Source: RUG11690 sp045616665 (GTDB lineage Bacteria > Bacteroidota > Bacteroidia > Bacteroidales > WCHB1-69). From it: a DNA stretch of 64,000 nucleotides. The translations under genes were made by a program, and so were the position numbers. The stretch spans positions 1 to 64,000 of the forward strand of contig JAZLHE010000098.1 in NCBI GenBank assembly GCA_045616665.1. Direction: 5' to 3'. This document shows, one piece after another, positions 1-8,709 of the stretch (its first letter is position 1; each line of letters begins with the position of its first letter). The notes below the pieces were generated by a model. The model worked only from the letters and a program-made list of their open reading frames with translations, was not told the origin of the DNA and made no database searches.

Positions 1-204
1 ATCACGGAGTATCGCAACGGCTACACGCTTCGAAAAGGCGCCGCGGTAGAGTTCAACTTCATCACGGTGGAGAGTACGTGGGAGGAGGCGAAGGAAAACA
101 TTTACGGCAATCCGAAGTTTTTTAGGGATTCTGTTGTGAACAAGGTTATTACCACGTGCACGATAGAGTGCGACGATTTCGGGATTAAGAAAGGGAAAGT
201 GTAA
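1..204 (+). CDS. 3' end of unknown protein (partial)
   Basis: Frame 1 is open from the window edge to a TAA at 202-204, giving 67 residues that start ITEYRNGYTL and end DDFGIKKGKV. The fragment is rich in charged residues, with no membrane segment and no motif I recognise. The gene begins outside the window. A hairpin terminator follows about 45 bases downstream, which supports a real gene end. Function unknown. Confidence 0.6.
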   Translation: MTEYRNGYTLRKGAAVEFNFITVESTWEEAKENIYGNPKFFRDSVVNKVITTCTIECDDFGIKKGKV

Positions 205-247
205 TTGGTGAAAATAGAAGATATCACAGCATCTTAATCCATATAAA

Positions 248-284
248 AAAGGTCGTTGAAACGTTGATTTAACGACCTTTTATG
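248..284 (+). terminator. Rho-independent terminator of the partial gene
   Basis: AAAGGTCGTT (248-257) pairs perfectly with AACGACCTTT (271-280) across a 13-base loop and is followed by a short T-rich tail. It lies 44 bases after the stop codon of the upstream partial gene. Confidence 0.65.
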
Positions 285-775
285 TGTTTTAAAAGTGTAC
301 AATTTGTTTTAAAAAAAATGTACATTTTGATTTGGGGATTATATGTGATCATAAAAATTGACTTCACCATTTTTGAATAATGGTCTCAATTTTGTTTTAT
401 CGTCTGTTACACGTGAATTACCACACAAAACTTTACGAACAGATGGATGATAATTTCACGCAACTTGCTATGCTTATCAATTCTACTTTTATGTTGCCTG
501 CTGACAAGACCATTATCATCCATATTATAGAAGATAACGTATTCTTCTGGTCTGTGTTTTTTCTTTGTAAAACCAAATATAGATGTGTTCACACTTCTAC
601 TTTAGTCAATAAATAAGTTGCTAGGCATTTTATTCACAAAATCAAATGTTGAGTATTCAAGTATTTCCAACGCTTTTTTCTTATTTTTTTACCAATGTCG
701 GAGTCGGAATTATAATTACGTCTTTCCAATTCTTTTCTATAAGTTTTAATGCAGTTTCAAGCGACGTTTTTTGAT
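285..775. other. Gene-poor AT-rich stretch
   Basis: About 490 bases between the first terminator and porX. Short open frames exist on both strands around 380-616, but none has a promoter, a plausible start region or a recognisable motif. On the minus strand the 100 bases just past the porX stop are open in another frame (ending VIIIPTPTLVKK) without a start codon. I see no supportable gene here. Confidence 0.4.
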
Positions 776-2335
776 TTATCTCGGAACCAATTTGATAAAA
801 GGTATCATCATCTCTTCCATTGATATGCCGCCGTGCTGGAAGGTGTTCTTGTAATAATTGACATAATAATTGTAATTATTGGGATAAGCGAAAAAGTCAT
901 TTTTCATTGCGAAAATATACCTTGAAGTAAGGTTCTCTTTCGGCAAGAAGGCATCTTCCGGATTCTTGATCTCATATACGTCCTTGGTTGGATAATCCAT
1001 ATTGCTCTTGCCGACTTTATAACGCAAGTTGCTGTTCACCGTTTTGTCGGCCACCACCTTCAACGGATTGTCAATGCGGATGGTTCCGTGGTCGGTCGTC
1101 AAAAAGATCGTGGCCTTTTTCTCAGCCAAATATTTAATCATCTCGAAGAGGATGGAATTTTCAAACCAGGATGCGGTAACACTTCGGTACGACTTTTCGT
1201 CGTCGGCCAACTCCCGAATAATATCGACGTCGGTACGGGCGTGTGAAAGCATATCGACAAAATTAAACACCAAAACATTCAACGGATTGCCCATTAACTG
1301 ATGAAAATTGTCGAAAACCTTCTTTCCATAATCAAGATTTAAGATTTTTGAAAAAGAATACTTGATGTTTTTGCCATAACGCTTCAAATATTCACCCAAT
1401 AATTGTTGTTCATACTGGTTTTTTCCTCCTTCATCATTCTCGTTCAACCATAATTGCGGGTATTTTTGGGCGATAACCGATGGCATAAGACCCGAAAATA
1501 GGGCATTCCGGGCGTAATGTGTGGCCGTAGGTAAAATGCTGTAACAGATACTTTCGTCTTCGGCACGGTAAAAGTCATGAAGCATCGGCTGAATGGTTTT
1601 CCATTGGTCAAATCGAAGGTTGTCGATGACAAAAAGGAAAATCGGTTTGCCGTCTTTCTCCGAAATTAACGGAAACAGCTTGTCTTTCAATACAGTATGC
1701 GACAACGACGGTTTCTCGTCGCATTTCCCCGTAAGCCAATTCAGATAGTTTTTGGCGATGAACTTGGCAAATTGAACATTGGCCTCCTCTTTCTGGTTGG
1801 TCAGGATTTCCGCCACGCCACTGTCCTCAATCTTCTCCAATTCCAATTCCCAATACACAAGTTCTTTATACAAGGACTCCCATTCTTCCAGCGATAAACG
1901 GTCTGAAATCTTCATTGATAATTCGCGAAACGCCTGCTGATAGGCAATGGTGCTTTTTTCCGTGACGATCTTCTTATTGTCAATGTTTTTCTTTAGACAA
2001 AGTAGAATTTGATTGGGATTGACCGGCTTAATCAGATAATCGGCAATGTTGGATCCGATGGCATCTTCCATAATATTCTCTTCCTCACTTTTGGTAATCA
2101 TAACGATAGGAATATTTTGGTTGATGGTCTTGATGCGCTTCAGAGTCTCAATGCCGCTCATTCCGGGCATATTTTCATCCAGGAAGATAATATCCACCAT
2201 TTCCTTCTTTAGTGTCTCTAAAGCATCGTCACCGCTCACAACGGGAAGTACTTCGTAACCTTTGGCATTAAGAAACAGTATATGCGGTTTCAAAAGGTCA
2301 ATTTCGTCATCTGCCCATAATATTTTTGTCTTCAT
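776..2335 (-). CDS. porX: PorX-type response regulator with PglZ domain
   Basis: 519 residues. The N-terminal receiver domain (about 1-120) has the acidic pair D9/D10, the phosphoacceptor D53 in FLDENMPGMSG and K103 in LIKPVNP. The C-terminal half is a PglZ/alkaline-phosphatase-superfamily domain with FVIDNLRFDQW and FLTTDHGTIRI as likely metal-binding segments. This architecture is that of PorX, the regulator that with the histidine kinase PorY controls type IX secretion genes in Bacteroidota; structural work on the family describes a zinc phosphodiesterase active on cyclic oligonucleotides. Length matches the family. No porY is adjacent, as usual. T9SS cargo genes lie elsewhere in this window (16.2 and 58.8 kb). 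A TAnnTTTG-type promoter lies 100 bases upstream. Confidence 0.93.
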   Translation of the reverse strand: MKTKILWADDEIDLLKPHILFLNAKGYEVLPVVSGDDALETLKKEMVDIIFLDENMPGMSGIETLKRIKTINQNIPIVMITKSEEENIMEDAIGSNIADYLIKPVNPNQILLCLKKNIDNKKIVTEKSTIAYQQAFRELSMKISDRLSLEEWESLYKELVYWELELEKIEDSGVAEILTNQKEEANVQFAKFIAKNYLNWLTGKCDEKPSLSHTVLKDKLFPLISEKDGKPIFLFVIDNLRFDQWKTIQPMLHDFYRAEDESICYSILPTATHYARNALFSGLMPSVIAQKYPQLWLNENDEGGKNQYEQQLLGEYLKRYGKNIKYSFSKILNLDYGKKVFDNFHQLMGNPLNVLVFNFVDMLSHARTDVDIIRELADDEKSYRSVTASWFENSILFEMIKYLAEKKATIFLTTDHGTIRIDNPLKVVADKTVNSNLRYKVGKSNMDYPTKDVYEIKNPEDAFLPKENLTSRYIFAMKNDFFAYPNNYNYYVNYYKNTFQHGGISMEEMMIPFIKLVPR

Positions 2336-2429
2336 AGCAAATTATACTTTTTTAGAATCAATAGTGATTTTTATTTGTTGGCTTCTCTAAAATCTTTGCG
2401 TTTTATTTTTAAACGGAGTAGGGATGTGT

Positions 2430-2678
2430 TTATTTTGCAAACTTACGATATTTTTTTGAAAATGACAATATTTGCACAAAACAATCTTCTATTAAAATTT
2501 GATCAAACCCCTTTGAGAATAAAGCATTGGGACCATTTTTGACATCATTCATCTCCTCGAGGTTTGAATATTTGAAAAAGATCTTATCCACGATAGAGTA
2601 TATTCGACCCTCAGATGAAATATTTTCACTGACTTTCAAATCGTCAAACAGCAACCAGAAAAAATCGATATGGTGCAC
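2430..2678 (-). CDS. Small hypothetical ORF, possible remnant
   Basis: An 82-residue open frame upstream of porX on the same strand, starting MHHIDFFWLL and ending KKYRKFAK. It has no signal peptide, no recognised motif and no clear ribosome-binding or promoter sequence. The last codons overlap the porX -7 box, which argues against a healthy gene. It may be a gene remnant or a chance frame. Confidence 0.25.
   Translation of the reverse strand: MHHIDFFWLLFDDLKVSENISSEGRIYSIVDKIFFKYSNLEEMNDVKNGPNALFSKGFDQILIEDCFVQILSFSKKYRKFAK
2436..2444 (-). promoter_or_regulatory. Bacteroidota -7 box ahead of porX
   Basis: On the minus strand the sequence reads TAAGTTTGC, matching the Bacteroidota TAnnTTTG -7 element. 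It lies about 100 bases before the porX start, leaving a long 5' leader. Confidence 0.5.
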
Positions 2679-2796
2679 TTATCCCGAAACAAGCATATCG
2701 TAGATGCCGTACGACAAAGTAAGAATCAGTGGGATGACTCTTCCCGTCCACCCACGACAAACCACTATCGGCAATCCCTTACACATTTGTAAACTT

Positions 2797-2808
2797 TTAC
2801 AGTTGTAC
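2797..2808. promoter_or_regulatory. TTACA-NN-TGTA operator-like palindrome, copy 1
   Basis: TTACAGTTGTAC. It matches the pattern TTACA-NN-TGTAA at all but the last base. It is flanked 5' by TT, as is copy 2 (both read CTTTTACA). Confidence 0.45.
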
Positions 2809-2849
2809 ACGCTGAATCTACGTCATTTACAAAATGCAACAAATTGCTT

Positions 2850-2861
2850 TTACAACTGTAA
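2850..2861. promoter_or_regulatory. TTACA-NN-TGTAA operator-like palindrome, copy 2
   Basis: TTACAACTGTAA, a perfect 5+5 palindrome with a 2-base centre. The spacing to copy 1 is 53 bases, about five helical turns. Confidence 0.5.
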
Positions 2862-2873
2862 TCGCCAAATATT

Positions 2874-2885
2874 TCACAAATGTAA
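2874..2885. promoter_or_regulatory. TTACA-NN-TGTAA operator-like palindrome, copy 3
   Basis: TCACAAATGTAA, one mismatch from the perfect palindrome. It starts 24 bases after the start of copy 2, so the two could be bound side by side. Confidence 0.4.
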
Positions 2886-3361
2886 TCACATATTAATAAC
2901 GGTTGTAATTAACAATATCGTTCATTGGGAAACTGATTCGATTGGGTTGTCGATACAATTGTCAATATCGATTCTAAATGCTCCGATACTTTGGCGATCG
3001 GGCGGCAGTGCACTTAATTACAGGTGTCCTCGTCGCTTGTGTTGAGTTTTTAATATTAAACATTATCTAATTTACTGATTCCCATAATATTATGTTTATT
3101 TGTTAATCTGATTAATACGGTGTTGTCATTACTTTATCAACAACTACTCGCTATATCTTGATTTTTATATTAATTGATTGATTACAAGTAATATATTTAG
3201 TTGATTTAATCTTTTACGTTAAGTATTTATCAACAATTTTCAATTGATGACTATTGTGCAATTTTTATGTGTATATTTGTAACCGATTAACTGTGTTGGA
3301 TTGTATAACCTTGTGAATGTTGTTGGGTGGTTGTATTTGTACGGTGGAAAAACCTGTGCGA

Positions 3362-3373
3362 TTACAAATGTAC
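3362..3373. promoter_or_regulatory. TTACA-NN-TGTA operator-like palindrome, copy 4
   Basis: TTACAAATGTAC, one mismatch from the perfect form, 86 bases before the ATG of the HTH gene. A position near the promoter suggests autoregulation by the HTH protein. Confidence 0.45.
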
Positions 3374-3458
3374 TATCAGGGTGTTTTAATCTTGTAATTA
3401 ACAAAGTTGTACAATTGTCACTTTGTAGTATAAATGTAAATTATTAATATTGTAAATT

Positions 3459-4124
3459 ATGGTTGACAGAATTAAACAAGTGATGGAGTACTATGAGGAA
3501 ACTCCAGCAACGTTCGCCGAAAAGCTCGGTGTAAACAGATCTAATTTAACCCACCTTTTCTCTGGCAGGAATCAGCCCAGTTTGGAGTTTGCCAAGAAGG
3601 TCTTGTCTGCCTATCCCGAAGTGAGAACCGAATGGTTGATTATGGGAGTTGGGCAAATGATTAAGGATCCTGCCGAAGAAGTGGTGTCTCCGAAGAAAAA
3701 CTTTATTCAAACCGATTTGTTTGAAATGGATGACAATGTGGATGACGATGCAGATCAAGAAGAAATTAACACCCAACAAGTCGAAAGCGAGCCAAATCTG
3801 GAAATTCAAGAAATGCACTCAGATTCTGCACGTGAAAAAACGGCTGAAAATACAACTCAATATGTTGAAAATAAATCAATTAAACCAGAAATTACCGATT
3901 CAACAACTTCTTTAGAATCAAAAAATCAAATCATTCCGACCGATACACAGGAAAAAACGGACTCTCGGCAAGTTGTTTGCAACCCTATTGTTGATGTAAT
4001 GACGGAAACACAAAAAACAAATAAAGAAACGGTTCCATCTCATTCGGAAACAGCAAGATCTAAAAAAGTTGAAAAAATCATTTTCTTCTATGATGATGAC
4101 ACTTTTAAAATATTTAATGCGTAA
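3459..4124 (+). CDS. HTH (XRE/CI-type) transcriptional regulator
   Basis: 221 residues. Residues 1-60 form a lambda-repressor-like helix-turn-helix: TPATFAEKLGVNRSNLTHLF followed by SGRNQPSLEFAKKVLSAYPE, then TEWLIMGVGQM. The middle is a long acidic, low-complexity linker (about 75-200) rich in E, D, T, S, Q. The protein ends with KKVEKIIFFYDDDTFKIFNA, resembling the short hydrophobic tail seen on other Bacteroidota regulators of this type. The target is unknown. Repeated palindromes upstream, one of them 86 bases away, suggest it binds its own control region. It is monocistronic: fabG downstream has its own promoter. Confidence 0.8.
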   Translation: MVDRIKQVMEYYEETPATFAEKLGVNRSNLTHLFSGRNQPSLEFAKKVLSAYPEVRTEWLIMGVGQMIKDPAEEVVSPKKNFIQTDLFEMDDNVDDDADQEEINTQQVESEPNLEIQEMHSDSAREKTAENTTQYVENKSIKPEITDSTTSLESKNQIIPTDTQEKTDSRQVVCNPIVDVMTETQKTNKETVPSHSETARSKKVEKIIFFYDDDTFKIFNA

Positions 4125-4184
4125 AGGGATTCAAAAATTTCTTTTATCGGACAATAAATAAAACCCTTTTTAGAATTTTTTGCG

Positions 4185-4193
4185 TACATTTGC
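4185..4193 (+). promoter_or_regulatory. Bacteroidota -7 box ahead of fabG
   Basis: TACATTTGC fits TAnnTTTG and lies 17 bases before the fabG ATG, implying a very short leader. Confidence 0.55.
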
Positions 4194-4209
4194 AACAAAA
4201 TTCAGAATT

Positions 4210-4953
4210 ATGAAACTTTTAGAAGGAAAGGTTGCTTTGGTTACCGGTGCTTCGCGAGGCATCGGGAAAGCCATTGCCAATCAATTTGCACTAGAAGGTG
4301 CCAATGTGGCCATTACCTATATTCATAACCAGGAATTGGCCGAACAGGTTGTTGCCGATTTGTTGGCGACGGGCGTTCAGGCCAAGGCGTATCGTTGCAA
4401 TGCGGCGGATTTTGCGGAAACGGAACAGTTGGTCAAGCAGGTTCACGATGATTTTGGGCGGATTGACATATTGGTGAACAACGCCGGCAAGACGGCCGAC
4501 ACCTTGATGTTGCGAATGACGGAAAATCAATGGGACGACGTCATTGCCAACAATCTCAAATCCGTTTTCAATACCATTCACGCCGTTAGTCCCATTATGC
4601 TAAAGCAGAAATCCGGAACCGTCATCAATATGGCTTCGATTGTTGGCCTTTATGGCAATGCGGGACAAGCCAATTATGCGGCTTCCAAGGCGGGTATCAT
4701 CGGTTTGACCAAGTCGATGGCAAAGGAATTGGGTAGTCGAGGCATTCGTGTCAATGCCATCGCTCCCGGTTTCGTGGAAACCGATATGACTGCCAATTTG
4801 TCCGAAGAAATGAAGGAAAGCACATTGAAAACCATTGCTTTGCGACGTTTGGGCAAGTCTGAGGACATTGCCAGGTGCGCACTTTTCCTTGCTTCTGAAT
4901 TATCATCTTATATTACGGCCCAGGTATTGGTTTGCGACGGCGGAATGTGCTAA
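4210..4953 (+). CDS. fabG: 3-oxoacyl-ACP reductase
   Basis: 247 residues from the ATG at 4210; an upstream in-frame start at 4180 would overlap the promoter and adds residues unlike the family. A short-chain dehydrogenase reducing 3-oxoacyl-ACP with NADPH in fatty-acid elongation. Seen: the nucleotide-binding TGASRGIG at about residues 12-19, NNAG, the catalytic Ser in NMASIVG, the YxxxK pair in NYAASK, and the C-terminal GQxLxxDGG equivalent (AQVLVCDGGMC). Length is typical of FabG. The gene sits apart from other fab genes and is followed 10 bases later by a secreted protein, probably in one transcript. FabG is the likeliest of many SDR assignments because of the GIRVNAIAPGFVETDM region. Confidence 0.88.
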   Translation: MKLLEGKVALVTGASRGIGKAIANQFALEGANVAITYIHNQELAEQVVADLLATGVQAKAYRCNAADFAETEQLVKQVHDDFGRIDILVNNAGKTADTLMLRMTENQWDDVIANNLKSVFNTIHAVSPIMLKQKSGTVINMASIVGLYGNAGQANYAASKAGIIGLTKSMAKELGSRGIRVNAIAPGFVETDMTANLSEEMKESTLKTIALRRLGKSEDIARCALFLASELSSYITAQVLVCDGGMC

Positions 4954-4963
4954 ATATGAAAAT

Positions 4964-6445
4964 ATGATGATTCGAATTCTGCTTCTTAGCTTTTTCTTTT
5001 TCTGTGTTTCTTGGACGATGGCACAGAATGATCCGCCTTTGCGTATTGAATTGCCTACCGCCCAAGATGCTGACGATTATCATTATACGCTGATGGGCAA
5101 AAACGGGGTGATGGTCTTTTACGAAGGAGAGCATATCAACGCCGACACCACCGAATGGGTGCTGATGCATTACGATACCAACCTGCAAAAAGTCAACGTT
5201 TTTACCATTCGACAATCCGTCAAGGCGGCTTTTCGACAATCGTATTACGATAAAGGCAATCTGTATTTATTGTTCCAAGATGTTGTGAATAAGAAGGAAA
5301 TACCATTGACATATTTATCCGTTATTGACATTGGCAGTGCGAAGTATCAGAATTACACGCTTGAAAACATCCCTTCTTTTGAGATTTCCAAACTAAAGGC
5401 GACAAGTGGAAATGCCGTCTTTTCGATTATCCACGGTGATAGTTATTTCATATATTTCTATAATACGAATAGACAGAAGTTGAAAGATTTCATCATTCGC
5501 GACGCCGCCATTATTTCTGAACAATTTATTGAAATAGATAGTCTTAACGAAAAATTCATCTTGGGATTGGGAACGCTGTATCCTGACAAGAGTGCCTTGA
5601 TGGCCATTTACGAAATCACTTATCAAGGCGAATTGCTTCGAGAAATTCCATTGCCATACGCAGAGGGATATTATTACAATTCGGTTCGATACGCCCCCAT
5701 CGACAGCACTTCCGCAATGTTGATAGGTACGTATAATTTGGCCAAGAGTAAAAAATCCGGATTTTATCATACGGGGGTTTATACGATGCATTATCAAAAC
5801 TCATACTTAAGCTCGCCAGAATTTTTCAACTATACGAATTTGCATAGAAAGAAAGAAGGGGAGGAAAGCCAAAACGAGCAACCCGCCGACTTGCAACTTC
5901 TGATTGGCGATATCGTTGCCAACGACAGCTGTTTCACGTTGGTCACCGAAGTGTATTATCCGGAATACAACTACAATTCCAACTACTACGACAATATGTC
6001 GTCCTACTATTACAGTAGTGCTTACAGTCCGGCCACTACCACTTTTGCGGGATATCGTTATGTCAACGCCTATGTCACTTGTTTTGACAGAAGTGGCAAT
6101 TTGTTGTGGGACAATTACTTTCCATTCTCCAACATCCTCACCCGCCGTTTGGCAAAGCGAGTCTCGGTTTACTATACGCCCTTCGGAACCGTCATCTTTT
6201 ATCCGTATAATTCCACTTTGACCGCCACGCTGATCAACGGTTATAATGTGGTGGAAAATCTGGCCACCATTCCCATTGAAAGCAATTACAAGAAAGATGC
6301 CGTCGATTATTCGAGAGACATCAATATGTACAATTGGTATGACAATAAATTCCTGATTTGCGGTTACCAGCATATCATCAACAATTCGAAGGGGAACCGC
6401 GGGAAACGCTATGTTTTCTTTATAAATAAGTTGGAATACAGATAG
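4964..6445 (+). CDS. Secreted protein of unknown function
   Basis: 493 residues from tandem ATGs at 4964/4967. The first 20 residues (MMIRILLLSFFFFCVSWTMA) form a signal peptide cleaved before QNDPP. The mature protein is rich in aromatic residues and beta-strand-forming stretches, with a Tyr/Ser/Asn-rich patch around residues 330-360 (NYNSNYYDNMSSYYYSS). No sorting domain, lipobox or catalytic motif is visible. It follows fabG by 10 bases and probably shares its transcript. A beta-propeller-like repeat fold is possible from the regular strand pattern but is only a guess. Confidence 0.75.
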   Translation: MMIRILLLSFFFFCVSWTMAQNDPPLRIELPTAQDADDYHYTLMGKNGVMVFYEGEHINADTTEWVLMHYDTNLQKVNVFTIRQSVKAAFRQSYYDKGNLYLLFQDVVNKKEIPLTYLSVIDIGSAKYQNYTLENIPSFEISKLKATSGNAVFSIIHGDSYFIYFYNTNRQKLKDFIIRDAAIISEQFIEIDSLNEKFILGLGTLYPDKSALMAIYEITYQGELLREIPLPYAEGYYYNSVRYAPIDSTSAMLIGTYNLAKSKKSGFYHTGVYTMHYQNSYLSSPEFFNYTNLHRKKEGEESQNEQPADLQLLIGDIVANDSCFTLVTEVYYPEYNYNSNYYDNMSSYYYSSAYSPATTTFAGYRYVNAYVTCFDRSGNLLWDNYFPFSNILTRRLAKRVSVYYTPFGTVIFYPYNSTLTATLINGYNVVENLATIPIESNYKKDAVDYSRDINMYNWYDNKFLICGYQHIINNSKGNRGKRYVFFINKLEYR

Positions 6446-6621
6446 CGGCAAAGTGTCGTGAATGGGGGTGATGGAATTGAAAATTCCAATCGTCATCATT
6501 TTGCACAATAACTATGGTTTTAGTTTACAATAGTTTACAATAAAAATAACGACGATTTTTTTATCATTTGTTTGACTGGAAAAAAATTTTAGAATATCGT
6601 TGGACTTATTGAAAAAAGTTG

Positions 6622-6630
6622 TATTTTTGC
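6622..6630 (+). promoter_or_regulatory. -7 box of the tRNA-Met gene
   Basis: TATTTTTGC, a strong Bacteroidota -7 element, ends 12 bases before the mature tRNA 5' end. This is very close, as expected for a monocistronic tRNA. Confidence 0.65.
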
Positions 6631-6642
6631 AATCTCAATTAA

Positions 6643-6716
6643 GGCGGGATAGCTCAGTTGGTTAGAGCGTCGGATTCATAACCCGGAGGTCTCGAGTTCA
6701 ACTCTCGATCCCGCCA
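6643..6716 (+). tRNA. tRNA-Met (CAT)
   Basis: 74 bases. Acceptor GGCGGGA pairs with TCCCGCC (6709-6715), discriminator A at 6716, and no CCA is encoded. The D-arm contains AGCTCAGTTGGTTAGAGC and the T-loop GTTCAACTC. The anticodon CAT is at 6677-6679. The first acceptor pair G-C and a D-arm without initiator features favour elongator Met. The lysidine-modified Ile (CAT) tRNA is the alternative. The anticodon stem reads TCGGA/CCCGG with an A-C at its loop end. Confidence 0.93.
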
Positions 6717-6719
6717 CAA

Positions 6720-6747
6720 AAAAAGACCGACAAAGATCGGTCTTTTT
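6720..6747. terminator. Bidirectional hairpin between tRNA-Met and the ABC-F gene
   Basis: AAAAAGACCGA (6720-6730) pairs with TCGGTCTTTTT (6737-6747) around a 6-base loop. With A-tracts before and T-tracts after, it can end both the plus-strand tRNA transcript and the minus-strand ABC-F transcript. Confidence 0.8.
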
Positions 6748-6768
6748 TCTTTTTAAATGCGGTAAAAT

Positions 6769-8670
6769 CTATTCTTTTTCCGACAATTCCAGCCAACGCA
6801 TAGACTTCTCGTCTAGGGATGTCTCAACTTCCTGATAACGGCGGCTCCAGTCTGTCAACTCTTGCGAAGTGCCGGTGCCGCTATTCATTTTCTCGATCAG
6901 TGCCGACTTTTCCTGTTCCAACTGTTCAATTTCCACTTCCAACGCTTCAAATTCCTTCCGTTCCTTGTACGTCATCCTGTTGGGATTGCTGGCTCGTACA
7001 GGCTTGTTTTTTACTTCTTCCTCAACGGGTGCATTGATTTTGGCAATACGCTTCTGCAATTTCAATTCCTTGTCGCGTTCAATCCGATATTCGGTGTAAT
7101 TTCCGTAATAGTCTTTGATTTTCCCGTCACCTTCGAAAACGAAGACATGATCGACCAATTTGTTCATAAACCAACGGTCGTGCGACACCATCAGGATACA
7201 ACCCGTGTAATTTTCCAAAAAATCCTCCAGCAAATTCAGCGTGTCAATGTCGAAATCGTTGGTAGGTTCGTCTAAAATGAGGAAGTTGGGATTTCGCAAC
7301 AGGGTGATGAGCAAATGCAGCTTGCGTTTTTCACCACCGCTCAAATCCTCATAATAAGTATATTGTTGTTCGTATTTGAAGCCAAAATGATTCAAGAACT
7401 GGGATGCGCCCATATAATTTCCGTTGTCCATCCTGATGACTTCGGCCTGTTCCTTCACCAAATCTATCACGCGTTTGTTGCCGGCGTATGGGAGTCCGTC
7501 TTGAGCGAAATAGCCAAACTGTATCGTTTGCCCCGGAGTTATCTTGCCGCCATCTGCCTTCAACTCTCCCATAATCAGCTTCAAAAACGTACTTTTTCCA
7601 GTGCCGTTAGGGCCTACGATTCCGCACTTTTCACCTTTTTTGAAAATATAGGAAAAATCGTCCAGCAAAGAGCGACCACCCGGATACGAAAAATCCAAAT
7701 TATTGATTTCCAGTATTTTATTTCCAAGTCTTTCTGTGCGGACCTTAAATCCTTCTTGTTTTTGCTCAGGAACTTTCGAAACTTCATTTTTTAAGTCTTC
7801 AAAAGCATTGATTCGTGCTCTTGCCTTAGTAGTTCGTGCCTGCGGCGAAGTGTGAACCCATTCGAGTTCTTTCCTGAACAACTGACGCAGTTTCTCGTTT
7901 TCAGCCGCGGCATTGGCCAAACGTTCGGCTTTTTTTTCAACGAAATAGTCGTATTTACCCCTGTAATGGTATAGTTTTCCGTGATCAATCTCAATAATAT
8001 CATTACAAACCTGATCCAGAAAATAACGGTCGTGAGTAACCATCAGCAAAGTGACGTTGGCAGCGCGGAGGTAATTTTCCAGCCATTCAATCATTTCCAC
8101 ATCCAGATGGTTGGTCGGTTCATCCAAAATAAGCAGATCAGTATCCGAAATCAAAGTCTTGGCCAAAGCCGCCTTTTTCCGCTGACCACCAGATAGCTCA
8201 TTGATATTTTTTAAGATATCGTGGATTCCGAAACGCGATAATATCTCCTTAACCCTTGATTCAAAATCCCAAGCCTGCAATCGGTCCATTTCCATAATGG
8301 CCTTTTGCATACGCTCGTGAATGGCAGTGGAATTCTTATCCTGTTCGGACCATAGCAGGCAGGCTTCGTATTCTTTAATTGCCTGAATGGTAGGTGTTTG
8401 CGCATCGAAAATAGCATCAAGGACAGAGTAGTTATCGCTGAAATTATCCATTTGTGGCAAATATGCCACGCGAATGTCATTCCGAATCACCACTTGTCCA
8501 TCATCAGGCAATTCTCGTCCCGCGATGATATTCAACAACGTACTTTTCCCAGTTCCGTTTCGGGCAATCAAAGCCGTTTTCTGGCCTTTTTCCAAGCCAA
8601 AGGTAATGTCGGAGAATAACTCTTTCTCCCCGATGCTTTTGGAAAGTTTTTCAACAGTCAGGTAATTCAT
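6769..8670 (-). CDS. ABC-F family ATPase (Uup-like)
   Basis: 633 residues from the ATG at 8670 (a TTG one codon earlier is less likely). Two ATP-binding cassettes without membrane domains: Walker A ARNGTGKST near residue 37 and GPNGTGKST in the second half; signatures LSGGQRKK and LSGGEKRK; Walker B LLILDEPTNHLD and FLILDEPTNDFD. An ABC-F linker rich in charged residues separates them. The C-terminus (from about 560) is a coiled coil, EYRIERDKEL to the end, as in Uup. ABC-F proteins act on ribosomes in translation, some giving antibiotic resistance. Length and C-terminal coil favour Uup over EttA. RidA follows on the same strand upstream. Confidence 0.9.
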   Translation of the reverse strand: MNYLTVEKLSKSIGEKELFSDITFGLEKGQKTALIARNGTGKSTLLNIIAGRELPDDGQVVIRNDIRVAYLPQMDNFSDNYSVLDAIFDAQTPTIQAIKEYEACLLWSEQDKNSTAIHERMQKAIMEMDRLQAWDFESRVKEILSRFGIHDILKNINELSGGQRKKAALAKTLISDTDLLILDEPTNHLDVEMIEWLENYLRAANVTLLMVTHDRYFLDQVCNDIIEIDHGKLYHYRGKYDYFVEKKAERLANAAAENEKLRQLFRKELEWVHTSPQARTTKARARINAFEDLKNEVSKVPEQKQEGFKVRTERLGNKILEINNLDFSYPGGRSLLDDFSYIFKKGEKCGIVGPNGTGKSTFLKLIMGELKADGGKITPGQTIQFGYFAQDGLPYAGNKRVIDLVKEQAEVIRMDNGNYMGASQFLNHFGFKYEQQYTYYEDLSGGEKRKLHLLITLLRNPNFLILDEPTNDFDIDTLNLLEDFLENYTGCILMVSHDRWFMNKLVDHVFVFEGDGKIKDYYGNYTEYRIERDKELKLQKRIAKINAPVEEEVKNKPVRASNPNRMTYKERKEFEALEVEIEQLEQEKSALIEKMNSGTGTSQELTDWSRRYQEVETSLDEKSMRWLELSEKE

Positions 8671-8709
8671 CAAAAGATGAAATAAAATCAGAAATATAGT
8701 CTAAGATGA

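Larger units (their letters stand above)
2679..3458. other. 780-base AT-rich non-coding region before the HTH gene
   Basis: No convincing gene on either strand. The stretch is unusually dense in TGTAA/TTACA words, including four near-identical 12-base palindromes (annotated separately), plus two TTATCAACA words (3134-3142 and 3227-3235), each one base off the consensus DnaA box TTATCCACA. It probably serves as the regulatory region of the downstream HTH gene. An origin-type role is possible but unsupported: only two degenerate DnaA boxes are seen. Confidence 0.5.

Noticed and set aside
380..616. Open frames on both strands in the spacer before porX
   Set aside because: Neither has a promoter, start-site context or recognisable motif, and they overlap antisense to each other.
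623..775. Extension of PorX through a frameshift
   Set aside because: An alternative frame stays open for about 35 codons past the PorX stop, but PorX already has normal family length and the extension has no start codon.
2704..3045. 113-residue plus-strand frame in the operator region
   Set aside because: Composition is that of chance sequence (His/Thr/Arg-rich), it covers two of the palindromes, and it has no signal or motif.
5925..5945. TGTTTCACGTTG resembling half of a parS site
   Set aside because: Only one half of the 16-base parS palindrome matches, it lies inside a coding region, and no full site was found near parAB.
5807..6508. 233-residue minus-strand frame opposite the secreted protein at 4964
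   Set aside because: Antisense shadow of a gene with a clear signal peptide; its sequence has the Val/Ile/Gly-rich look of reverse-complement translation.
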